Positions 31,925 through 40,020 of a stretch of DNA of 64,000 nucleotides are shown here, piece after piece. Within the stretch, counting starts at the first letter, position 1. Each line of letters opens with the position of its first letter. The notes under the pieces were generated by a model. The model did no database searches. It saw only the letters and a list, made by a program, of their open reading frames with translations, and had not been told where the DNA came from. This DNA comes from an uncultured Oscillospiraceae bacterium (GTDB lineage Bacteria > Bacillota > Clostridia > Oscillospirales > Ruminococcaceae). Where the stretch lies: contig CAKSWY010000009.1 of NCBI GenBank assembly GCA_934513685.1, positions 17,847-81,846 on the forward strand. Direction: 5' to 3'. The position numbers and the translations under genes are program-made.

Positions 31925-32247
31925 CACTTTATCTGGAATCAATCCGTCGGAGCGGCAGTTTTCAACCGCCGCGGCCCGGCGCACCCCGCTTTTCCTCAGC
32001 CCCGCTTTCATCCAAGAAGGGCCGGGGCAGCGGTTTTTGCGCTCTTTTTTCGTATTGGGCGGCCTTTGGGCCGGCCCGCACCGCGCAGAAAAGCAGCGCA
32101 CCGGCCGGCCTTTCGCAGGCTGGCCGGGCAGGATACAGCCAGCGCCCCACCGGGCGCAATGACGAAACGGCAGCAGCGGCCGGGGCCCTTCGGGGCTTTT
32201 GGGGCCGCCGCGCTGCCCAAACTTTCTTTGGAGTGTGGAAACAGAGC

Positions 32248-33561
32248 ATGGATTCATTCAACGACGTTTTGGACGCGGTCAAGCTGTACTGCAAAGACTA
32301 TCTGGTGGACGCCACCTACAACCTGTACATTGACGGTTTGCAGCCGGTGAGCTTTGAGAACTCCAACCATGTGGTGCTCAGCGTGCGCAACGAGTTCATC
32401 TGCAAGATCGTGCGGGACCGCTACATTCCGCTTCTGAAGGACGCCTTCAAGAGCGTGCTGGGCTTTGAGGTCAACCTGGAGCTGATGGTGCCCAGCCTGC
32501 CCGTCACCCCCGCCAACGACCCGGACAAGGTAGCCACCCTGCCCAGCGGCCGGTATGAGTTCACCTTCGAGAACTTCATCCGCGGCTCCTCCAACCAGTT
32601 TGCCTATGCGGCGGCCCAGGCGGTGGCGGCCAACCCCTCGGGGGCCTACAACCCCCTGTTCATCTACGGCAACTCGGGCCTGGGCAAAACCCACCTGCTG
32701 AACGCCATTCAGATCGAGATCCGCAAGAACCATCCGGATTTTAACATCGTCTATGTGGACTGCGAGAAGTTCACCAACGAGATCATCACCGCCATCCGCT
32801 CCGGCAGCACCGAGGAATTCCGGCAGAAGTACCGCCAGGCCGACCTGCTGCTGGTGGACGACATTCAGTTCATCGCCGGCAAGGAATCCACCCAGGAGGA
32901 GTTCTTCCACACCTTTAATACGCTGCACAACGCGGGCAAGCAGATCGTGCTGGCCTGCGACCGCCCCGCCAAGGAGATCAAGACCCTGGACGACCGGCTG
33001 CGCACCCGCTTTGAGTGGGGCCTCACCGCGGACATTCAGCCCCCCGACTACGAGACCCGAGTGGCCATCATCCGCCGCAAGGCGGAGCTGCTGGGCCTGG
33101 AGCTGCCCGACGAGGTGGTGGAGTACATCGCCAACAATTTGAAGAACAACATCCGCCAGCTGGAGGGCGCCGTCAAAAAGCTGAACGCCTACTATATGCT
33201 GGAGGGCATCAGCCCGGTGATCGGGGTGGCCCAGAACGCCATCCGGGACATTCTCAGCGAGACCCAGCCCGTGCCCATCACCGTGGAGAAGATCATCAGC
33301 GAGGTGGCCCGCACCTACTCCGTCTCGGCAGCCGACATCCGCAGCGCCAAGCGCAACTCCGCCGTGGCCGCTGCCCGCCGCACCGCCATCTATGTCATCC
33401 GGGAGATCACCGGCATGAGCATGGAGGACATCGGCAAAGAGGTGGGCGGCCGGGATCACTCCACCATCGTCTACTCCCTCAAGGTCATGAGCAAGAGCAT
33501 CCAGACCGACACCCGCCTGCGGGAAACCGTGGAGGACATCATCAAAAACGTGCGCACCTGA
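32248..33561 (+). CDS. dnaA: Chromosomal replication initiator DnaA
   Basis: A 437-residue AAA+ initiator. Domain I is residues 1-90, then a very short domain II. ATPase domain III has YGNSGLGKTHLL and LLLVDDIQFIAGK. DNA-binding domain IV has VGGRDHSTIVYSLK. The ATG at 32248 gives the standard N-terminus (MDSFNDVLDAVKLYCKDYLV). The frame is open 111 codons further upstream, but that part is low-complexity and starts before the promoter. The ribosome site is weak (GGAAACAGAGC), which may limit DnaA production. Confidence 0.96.
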   Translation: MDSFNDVLDAVKLYCKDYLVDATYNLYIDGLQPVSFENSNHVVLSVRNEFICKIVRDRYIPLLKDAFKSVLGFEVNLELMVPSLPVTPANDPDKVATLPSGRYEFTFENFIRGSSNQFAYAAAQAVAANPSGAYNPLFIYGNSGLGKTHLLNAIQIEIRKNHPDFNIVYVDCEKFTNEIITAIRSGSTEEFRQKYRQADLLLVDDIQFIAGKESTQEEFFHTFNTLHNAGKQIVLACDRPAKEIKTLDDRLRTRFEWGLTADIQPPDYETRVAIIRRKAELLGLELPDEVVEYIANNLKNNIRQLEGAVKKLNAYYMLEGISPVIGVAQNAIRDILSETQPVPITVEKIISEVARTYSVSAADIRSAKRNSAVAAARRTAIYVIREITGMSMEDIGKEVGGRDHSTIVYSLKVMSKSIQTDTRLRETVEDIIKNVRT

Positions 33562-33971
33562 ACATTCCATTCTGTAAAACAAAGCGCCCAATTCCCGCTG
33601 CGGGCAGGTCTGCCCCCTAGTTTCTTTTGCGAAACCAGCCCTCCGGAACGGCGTTTTGCCGTGCGTCATTTCTCCATAAAACGCCCACAAAAAGTTATCC
33701 ACATTTTCAACAGACTTTTCAACATTCAACTTCTGTAATTCACATGAGATGTTGAAATGCCCCATCTTTCAACATCTCCAACAACTGCTCCACAAGTTTT
33801 GCAAATCCTTCAACCACCCGAATTTCCAGCATTCATGCGGCTCTGCGGGTTTTTCCACAAATTCCCCACCCCCTACTATTGCTACTTCAAACGTGTGGTT
33901 TCTAACGAAGCAGGTTTGCAATTCGTTCCAACTTCACCCGTTTTTATCAACCCAGGAAAGAGGACCAATAA
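33562..33971. other. dnaA-dnaN intergenic region, likely part of oriC
   Basis: It holds a perfect DnaA box TTATCCACA at 33695-33703, followed by repeated TTTTCAACA/TTTCAACAT motifs (33704-33780) and a near-box TTTTCCACA at 33851-33859. The stretch 33660-33960 is AT-richer than its surroundings and could serve as the unwinding element. Many Firmicutes have the unwinding site here, downstream of dnaA. The dnaN ribosome site GGAAAGAGG ends the region. Confidence 0.7.
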
Positions 33972-35078
33972 ATGAATATTGTCTGTGAAAAGACGCTTCT
34001 CTCCAATGCCATTGACGGTGTCAGCCGGGCAGTCACGCTCCGCTCTTCCATCTCGGCGCTGGAGGGAATTCACATGGTGGCGGACGGCTTCAGCCTGACC
34101 CTCACCTGCTACAATCTGGAACTAGCCATCACCATTACCATCGAGGCCAACGTGCGCACCCCCGGCGAGTGCGTGCTGAACGCAAAGCTGCTGGGCGACA
34201 TGGTCCGGCGGATGCCCTCCGGCGAAGTGGAGCTGGCCCTGAACGACAACGGCACCGTGGAAATTCGCGGTGGTACGGCAAAATTTGAGCTGACCGCCCT
34301 GAACCTGAACGACTTCCCCGCCCTGCCGAACCCCGGCGCCACCCCCACCCTGACCCTGAAGGCCAGCGAGCTGCATGAGATGATCAACAAGACCATCTAC
34401 GCCGTCAGCCAGGACGACAAAAAACCGGCGCACACCGGTGAATTGTTTGTGATCGAGCCGGACGAAACCACCGTGGTGGCCGTGGACGGCTACCGGCTGG
34501 CCATCCTGAAGCGCCCCTTCAAGGCGGAAAAGGACATCCGGATCATCATTCCCTCCAAGACCCTCACCGAGGTCAACAAACTGATCGGCGACGAGGACGA
34601 GGAAGTGCAGATCAATGCCAATCGTCAATTCGTTGTTTTTTCCACCACCAAGGGCTACACCATCCTCAGCCGCCTCATTGTGGGCGAGTTCTTGAACTAC
34701 GAAAAGGCCCTGCCGTCCGGCTGCAAAACCAGTGCCCTCATTGACACGCGGGAGTTCATCGACTGCATCGAGCGTGCCAGCCTGGTGATCACCGAGCGGC
34801 TGAAAGACCCGCTCCGCATTCGCTTTGAAGAGGGAAAAGTAACGGTAAACTGTAAAACTTCCCTCGGCAAGGTGGAGGATGAGTTCCCCGCCGTGGTGGA
34901 GGGCGAACCCCAGGAGATCGGCTTCAACAACCGCTACCTGTTGGATGCCCTGCGGGCCAGCGGCTGCGCCCAGGTGCGCATGGAGATGAACGGCCCCCTC
35001 AGCCCGGTGAAGATTCTGCCGCCGGACGGCGAGGACTTCATCTATCTGGTGCTGCCCATCCGCTTCAAAAACGAGTAA
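33972..35078 (+). CDS. dnaN: DNA polymerase III beta clamp
   Basis: A 368-residue sliding clamp made of three similar domains. MNIVCEKTLLSNAIDGVSRAV and the C-terminal LSPVKILPPDGEDFIYLVLPIR are typical. It encircles DNA and tethers the polymerase. The ATG follows GGAAAGAGGACCAATAA. It is the second gene of the rightward origin set. Confidence 0.97.
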   Translation: MNIVCEKTLLSNAIDGVSRAVTLRSSISALEGIHMVADGFSLTLTCYNLELAITITIEANVRTPGECVLNAKLLGDMVRRMPSGEVELALNDNGTVEIRGGTAKFELTALNLNDFPALPNPGATPTLTLKASELHEMINKTIYAVSQDDKKPAHTGELFVIEPDETTVVAVDGYRLAILKRPFKAEKDIRIIIPSKTLTEVNKLIGDEDEEVQINANRQFVVFSTTKGYTILSRLIVGEFLNYEKALPSGCKTSALIDTREFIDCIERASLVITERLKDPLRIRFEEGKVTVNCKTSLGKVEDEFPAVVEGEPQEIGFNNRYLLDALRASGCAQVRMEMNGPLSPVKILPPDGEDFIYLVLPIRFKNE

Positions 35079-35277
35079 GGGGCGCGGCAATTAAAAATTA
35101 TACGCCCTGTATAAGCATGGGCCGAGCGGCCGCGCAGCAGCACTCCGCCAAAACCGATGCCCAAAAAGAAGCACCGGATTTCACTGCGAGAAAACTCTCG
35201 CAAAAATCCCATAAAACTTGTATTAATATACACACAATGTGCGCGCGCCACGAACAGCGCGCAGGAAGGCTGACACC

Positions 35278-35493
35278 ATGGATTCCATCCTCATCCACAC
35301 CGACTTCATCAAACTGGACGCCATGCTGAAATTTGCCGGCCTGGTGGAGACCGGCGGCGAGGCCAAGCTGCTGATCCAGCAGGGCCAGGTGCAGGTAAAC
35401 GGCGAAGTGTGCACCATGCGCGGCAAAAAGCTGCGGGGCGGCGACACCGTTACCCTGGCCGGGCGCACCGTTGCCGTCCGGCAGGCCCAGTGA
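35278..35493 (+). CDS. S4-domain RNA-binding protein (YaaA/RlbA type)
   Basis: A 71-residue protein, essentially one S4 RNA-binding domain (KLDAMLKFAGLVETGGEAK then GQVQVNGEVCTMRGKKLRGG). It is the homologue of B. subtilis YaaA, between dnaN and recF. The start at 35278 follows GCAGGAAGGCTGACACC. Its TGA overlaps the GTG of recF (GTGA), so the two are translationally coupled. Confidence 0.9.
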   Translation: MDSILIHTDFIKLDAMLKFAGLVETGGEAKLLIQQGQVQVNGEVCTMRGKKLRGGDTVTLAGRTVAVRQAQ

Positions 35494-36572
35494 AGCTGAC
35501 GCGCCTTGCCCTGGAAAACTGGCGGAACATCCCCCATGCACTCATCGAGCCGGAGGACGGGCTGAACGTGCTCTGCGGCGAGAACGGCCAGGGCAAAACC
35601 AACCTGCTGGAGGCCATCTGGATGCTCACCGGCGCCAAGAGCTTCCGGGCCGCCAAGGACGCCGAGCTGATCCGCCGCGGGGCGGACTTTGCCGTGCTGG
35701 ACGGCGCGGCGGAGTGCGGCGGCCGGGTGCAGACCATCTACCTGACCGTGGGCAGCCCCGGCACCCAGCGCCCGGGCCGCACCGCCCGGCTGAACGGGGT
35801 GGACAAGGGCCGCGCCGCCAGCCTGGCGGGCACCTTCACCGCCGTGGTGTTTGAGCCGGATCATTTGGGCCTGATCAAGGGCAGCCCCGGCGGCCGCCGC
35901 CGCTTTCTGGACGCCGCCCTCTGCCAGCTGTACCCGGGCTATCTGGCGGCCCTGCGCCGTTACAGCCGGGTGCTGGCCCAGAAGAACGCCCTGCTCAAGC
36001 AGTACAACCGCCTGCCGGACGCCGGCGACCTGCTGGAGGTGTACGACCAGCAGCTGGCCGCCTTCGGGCAGGAGGTGACCGGCCGGCGCACCGCCTATCT
36101 GGAAGCCCTGACCCCCCTGGCGGTGGAGAACTACCGCCGCATCAGCCAGGGGCGGGAGGAACTGGACCTGGCCTACAAGGCCACGTTTGAGGGCAGCCTG
36201 CTGGAGGCGTACCGCCGCCTGCGCCCCGCGGAACTTCGGGCGGGCTTCTGCCTGGCCGGCCCCCACCGGGAGGACCTGGAGGTGCTGCTGGACGGGCAGC
36301 CCGCCCGGGTGTACGGCAGCCAGGGCCAGCAGCGCAGCGCGGTTCTGGCCCTGAAGCTGGCCGAGGCCACCCAGGCCGAGGCCGTGACCGGCGAGCACCC
36401 GGTGATGCTGCTGGACGATGTGCTCAGCGAGCTGGACGACGCCCGCCAGAATTACCTGCTCACCCGCATGACCGGCAAGCAGGTGTTTGTAACCGCCTGC
36501 GACAGCGCCGCCTTCGGCCGCGCCGAGGGCCGGGTGTACCGGCTGGAATGCGGGGCCGTCACCCAGGCGTGA
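35490..36572 (+). CDS. recF: DNA replication and repair protein RecF
   Basis: A 360-residue SMC-like ATPase that helps RecA load at gaps. It starts with GTG at 35490, overlapping the S4 gene stop by four bases. Walker A is GENGQGKTNLLEAIW, the signature region is YGSQGQQRSAVLALKLAE, and Walker B is MLLDDVLSELD. Length is normal. Confidence 0.95.
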   Translation: MKLTRLALENWRNIPHALIEPEDGLNVLCGENGQGKTNLLEAIWMLTGAKSFRAAKDAELIRRGADFAVLDGAAECGGRVQTIYLTVGSPGTQRPGRTARLNGVDKGRAASLAGTFTAVVFEPDHLGLIKGSPGGRRRFLDAALCQLYPGYLAALRRYSRVLAQKNALLKQYNRLPDAGDLLEVYDQQLAAFGQEVTGRRTAYLEALTPLAVENYRRISQGREELDLAYKATFEGSLLEAYRRLRPAELRAGFCLAGPHREDLEVLLDGQPARVYGSQGQQRSAVLALKLAEATQAEAVTGEHPVMLLDDVLSELDDARQNYLLTRMTGKQVFVTACDSAAFGRAEGRVYRLECGAVTQA

Positions 36573-36597
36573 CGCCCCGGATGCAAAAGGAGGCCCT

Positions 36598-36867
36598 ATG
36601 TACTTTCACCTTGGGCAGGATTACATCCTGAACGACCGGGATGTGATCGGCATTTTTGATATGGACACCACCACCGTTTCGGCCCGCACCCGCAAATTTC
36701 TGCGCCTGGCCGAGAGCGAGGGCGCGGTCATCGACCTGGGGGGCGAGCTGCCCAAAAGCTTCATCCTCACCGACTGGCCCAGCGAGACCACCGTGTACAC
36801 CAGCCCGGTCTCTTCGGTGACGCTGGGCGCCCGTGCCCGCCGCGGCATCCGCCGCAAGCGCCGGTAA
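36598..36867 (+). CDS. remB: Extracellular matrix regulator RemB (DUF370)
   Basis: An 89-residue DUF370 protein (MYFHLGQDYILNDRDVIGIFDMDTT). B. subtilis RemB (YaaB) lies at this same place between recF and gyrB. The relative RemA binds DNA and activates matrix genes; what RemB does in non-biofilm gut anaerobes is not known. The end is basic (ARRGIRRKRR). The start follows AAAAGGAGGCCCT. Confidence 0.9.
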   Translation: MYFHLGQDYILNDRDVIGIFDMDTTTVSARTRKFLRLAESEGAVIDLGGELPKSFILTDWPSETTVYTSPVSSVTLGARARRGIRRKRR

Positions 36868-37053
36868 TTTCCAACGCGATCCGCCGTTCGGTCCACGGGC
36901 CGGCGGCTTTCCCGGGCGATCGGAACCATCGGTTCGCCGGTTCCCGAATTCCGCCCATATGCAGGGCAGGGCCTGCCGCCGCAAAACGCGGCGCGGCCCC
37001 CGCAGAACATCCGCCGGTTCCCTGCCCGGCGGCAGCAAGAAGGAGGAACTTGA

Positions 37054-39009
37054 ATGCCTGACATCGAAAACCTGGAACGGCCCCAGAACGAGCATGAGTA
37101 CGACGGCAGCCAGATCCAGGTCCTGGAGGGCCTGGAGGCCGTGCGCAAGCGCCCCGGCATGTACATCGGCTCCACCGGCCCCCGCGGCCTGCATCACCTG
37201 GTGTACGAAATCGTGGACAACTCCATCGACGAGGCCCTGGCCGGTTACTGCAATCACATTGAAGTGACCATCAAGAAGGACAACATCCTGGAAGTCAACG
37301 ACAACGGCCGCGGCATCCCCGTGGACATCCAGCCCAAGCTGGGCATCCCCGCCGTGACGGTCGTGTTCACGGTGCTGCACGCCGGCGGCAAATTCGGCGG
37401 CGACAACTCCGGCTACAAGGTCTCCGGCGGCCTGCACGGCGTGGGCGCCTCGGTGGTCAACGCCCTGAGCGAGTGGCTGGAGGTGCGGGTGCGCCGGGAC
37501 GGCAGCGAATACCGCCAGACCTTCAAGCGCGGCGTGGCGGACGGCCCGCTGGAAAAGATCGGCCCCGCCGACACCACCGGCACCACCGTGCGCTTCAAGG
37601 CGGACCCGGAGATGTTCACCGAGACCACCGTGTATGACTACGACACCCTGCTCACCCGTCTGCGGGAGGAAGCCTTCCTGAACGCGGGCGTGCGCATCAC
37701 CCTCACCGATGAGCGGCCCGACCCGAACCGGGAAGAGCCGGTGCGCCAGGAGAGCATGTGCTACGAGGGCGGCATCCGCAGCTTCGTGGAATACCTGCAG
37801 AAAAAGCGGGAGAACGAGGTGCTGCACCCCCAGGTGATCTACCTGAAGGGCCAGATCGAAAACGCTCAGGCTGAGGTGGCCATGCAGTACTCCTCCAGCT
37901 ACAACGAGCTGATCCTCAGCTTCGCCAACAACGTCCACACCCCGGACGGCGGCACCCATGAGGAGGGCTTCAAGGCCGCCCTCACCCGCGCCATCAACGA
38001 CTTCGGCCGGGAGAAGGGCTACCTGAAGGACAAGGACGAGAACCTCTCCGGCAACGACGTGCGCGAGGGCTTGGTCTGTGTCATCAGCGTCAAGCTCACC
38101 GAGGCCCAGTTTGAGGGCCAGACCAAGGCCAAGCTGGGCAACACCGAGATCCGCACTCTGGTGTCCGGCATGGTGTACACCAAGCTGAAGGAATTTCTGG
38201 AAGAGAACCCCGGCGTGGCCAAGGCCCTGTATGAAAAGGCCACCCAGGCCGCCCGCGCCCGCGCCGCGGCCCAGCGCGCCCGTGAGCTTGTGCGCCGCAA
38301 GAGCGCGCTGGAAACCAGCCGGATGCCCGGCAAGCTGGCGGACTGCCGCGAAAAAGACCCCTCCAAGACCGAAATTTACATCGTCGAGGGTGATTCCGCC
38401 GGCGGCAGCGCCAAGATGGGCCGTGATTCCAGCATTCAAGCCATCCTTCCCCTGTGGGGCAAGATGCTGAACGTGGAAAAGGCCCGGGCGGACAAGGTGT
38501 ACGGCAACGAAAAGCTCATGCCCGTGGTCACCGCCCTGGGCTGCGGCCTGGGGGATGAGTTCGACATCTCCAAGCTGCGCTACCACAAGGTGTTCATCAT
38601 GGCCGATGCCGATGTGGACGGCAGCCACATCTGCACCCTGATGCTCACCTTCTTCTTCCGCTTCATGCGGCCCCTCATCGAGGGCGGCTATGTCTACATC
38701 GCCCAGCCCCCGCTGTTCAAGCTGCAGAAGGGCCAGACCGTGAAGTATGCCTACAACGACGCCGAAATGGCCAAGCTCAGCGCCGAAATGCCCGGCGCCA
38801 AGGTGAGCCGCTACAAAGGCCTTGGTGAGATGAACCCCGAACAGCTGTGGGAAACCACCATGAACCCGGACAACCGGGTCATTGTGAAGATCACCATTGA
38901 GGACGCTGAGAAGGCCGACGAGGCCTTCACCATCCTCATGGGCGACAAGGTGGAACCCCGCCGCCAGTTCATTGAGAAGAACGCCATTTACGCCAATCTG
39001 GATGTGTGA
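37054..39009 (+). CDS. gyrB: DNA gyrase subunit B
   Basis: A 651-residue ATPase subunit of gyrase. It has the GHKL ATP site (EIVDNSIDEALAGYC, NDNGRGIPVD, GGLHGVGASVVNAL) and the TOPRIM metal site (EGDSAGGSAKMG and DADVDGSH). The C-terminus LMGDKVEPRRQFIEKNA is standard. The ATG follows AAGGAGGAACTTGA. There are 186 GC-rich bases without a gene before it. Confidence 0.97.
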   Translation: MPDIENLERPQNEHEYDGSQIQVLEGLEAVRKRPGMYIGSTGPRGLHHLVYEIVDNSIDEALAGYCNHIEVTIKKDNILEVNDNGRGIPVDIQPKLGIPAVTVVFTVLHAGGKFGGDNSGYKVSGGLHGVGASVVNALSEWLEVRVRRDGSEYRQTFKRGVADGPLEKIGPADTTGTTVRFKADPEMFTETTVYDYDTLLTRLREEAFLNAGVRITLTDERPDPNREEPVRQESMCYEGGIRSFVEYLQKKRENEVLHPQVIYLKGQIENAQAEVAMQYSSSYNELILSFANNVHTPDGGTHEEGFKAALTRAINDFGREKGYLKDKDENLSGNDVREGLVCVISVKLTEAQFEGQTKAKLGNTEIRTLVSGMVYTKLKEFLEENPGVAKALYEKATQAARARAAAQRARELVRRKSALETSRMPGKLADCREKDPSKTEIYIVEGDSAGGSAKMGRDSSIQAILPLWGKMLNVEKARADKVYGNEKLMPVVTALGCGLGDEFDISKLRYHKVFIMADADVDGSHICTLMLTFFFRFMRPLIEGGYVYIAQPPLFKLQKGQTVKYAYNDAEMAKLSAEMPGAKVSRYKGLGEMNPEQLWETTMNPDNRVIVKITIEDAEKADEAFTILMGDKVEPRRQFIEKNAIYANLDV

Positions 39010-39026
39010 CCTGTGAGGGCCTTGCC

Positions 39027-39956
39027 ATGAAGATGAAACGCTTTCTTTCGCTTGCGGTGTGTGCCGCCCTGCTGGCGGCTTTGTGCGCCTGCGGCTCGGT
39101 GAGCCAGGACAAACTGGAGTCGGTCATGGACAAGTACGTGGCCGACGGCAACCCCCAGCGGGCCGCCCAGCTGGCCGAAACCTGGCTGAGCCAGCAAAAG
39201 GAAGGCGACTACAGCCACGCGTACCTCTACGAAAAGCTGGCAGACCTCTATGAGAACGACCTGAGCGCCCCCGATGAGGCGCTGGCCACCCTGCAGAAGG
39301 GCTACGAGGCCACCGGCAGCAGCGACCTGCTTGACCGGTTGATTCAAACGGCCACCGGGAATTCGCTGGATCAGCTGGCCGGGGTTTTCCCCACCAGCGA
39401 CGAGCTGGTGCTGGAGGGGCGGCCCTTCGCCCAGTGGACCGGCGAGGAGCTGCAGGCCTGGCTGCCCGTCACCGAAGACAGCTACAACGACAACGGCACC
39501 GACAACGGCACAGAGGAATGGTACCGGGTCGAGTACTTCAAAAATGAGAACGTGACCATCAGCCGCGACCAGCTGAGCGGCAGCAGCACCCTGCGGGTGG
39601 AGTTCGACAATCTGGGCGGGTGGGACAATTCCTACCGGCAGGAAGGCCCGGAACCCACCCTGCCCCGGGGCATTGCCGTGGGCGATGACCTGACCGTTGT
39701 GCTGGAAAAGCTGGGGGTGCCCGAGACCATCGTTCCCTATTTGGCAGACGCCAGCAGCATCTATTTTGACGTGACCGGCAGCGAGGTATCGGTCTGGTGC
39801 AGCCAGTCGGAATACAGCAGCTGGAAATACCTCAGCATTGATTACAACAACCGGGACTATTACGGCGAACTCATGTTTGAGTTCCGTCAAAACCTCAAAA
39901 CCGGCAAAAACGATCTGACCTGCTACGGCCTGCAGCACCACGGCGTACAGGAATGA
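39027..39956 (+). CDS. Lipoprotein of unknown function between gyrB and gyrA
   Basis: A 309-residue protein starting MKMKRFLSLAVCAALLAALCAC, a signal peptide with a lipobox (LCAC). It should be lipid-anchored outside the membrane. Residues 30-110 look helical and TPR-like (QRAAQLAETWLSQQKEGDYSHAYLYEKLADLY); the rest is beta-rich. I do not recognise the family. It starts 17 bases after the gyrB stop, so it is probably in the gyrase transcript. Gyrase operons normally have gyrA or nothing here. Confidence 0.75.
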   Translation: MKMKRFLSLAVCAALLAALCACGSVSQDKLESVMDKYVADGNPQRAAQLAETWLSQQKEGDYSHAYLYEKLADLYENDLSAPDEALATLQKGYEATGSSDLLDRLIQTATGNSLDQLAGVFPTSDELVLEGRPFAQWTGEELQAWLPVTEDSYNDNGTDNGTEEWYRVEYFKNENVTISRDQLSGSSTLRVEFDNLGGWDNSYRQEGPEPTLPRGIAVGDDLTVVLEKLGVPETIVPYLADASSIYFDVTGSEVSVWCSQSEYSSWKYLSIDYNNRDYYGELMFEFRQNLKTGKNDLTCYGLQHHGVQE

Positions 39957-40020
39957 CCGCCCTTCCCTGCTTATAAAAACGGGTTCCGTGTGAACCTCTC
40001 TTTTGACCAAGGAGCAAGCA

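Noticed and set aside
31915..32247. 111-residue N-terminal extension of DnaA
   Set aside because: The start would lie before the promoter -10 and the sequence is unlike any DnaA. MDSFNDVLDAV at 32248 is the standard start.
35180..35205. TGCGAGA-AAAC-TCTCGCA as a dnaN terminator
   Set aside because: The hairpin is followed by A residues, not T, on the plus strand, so it is not a rightward terminator.
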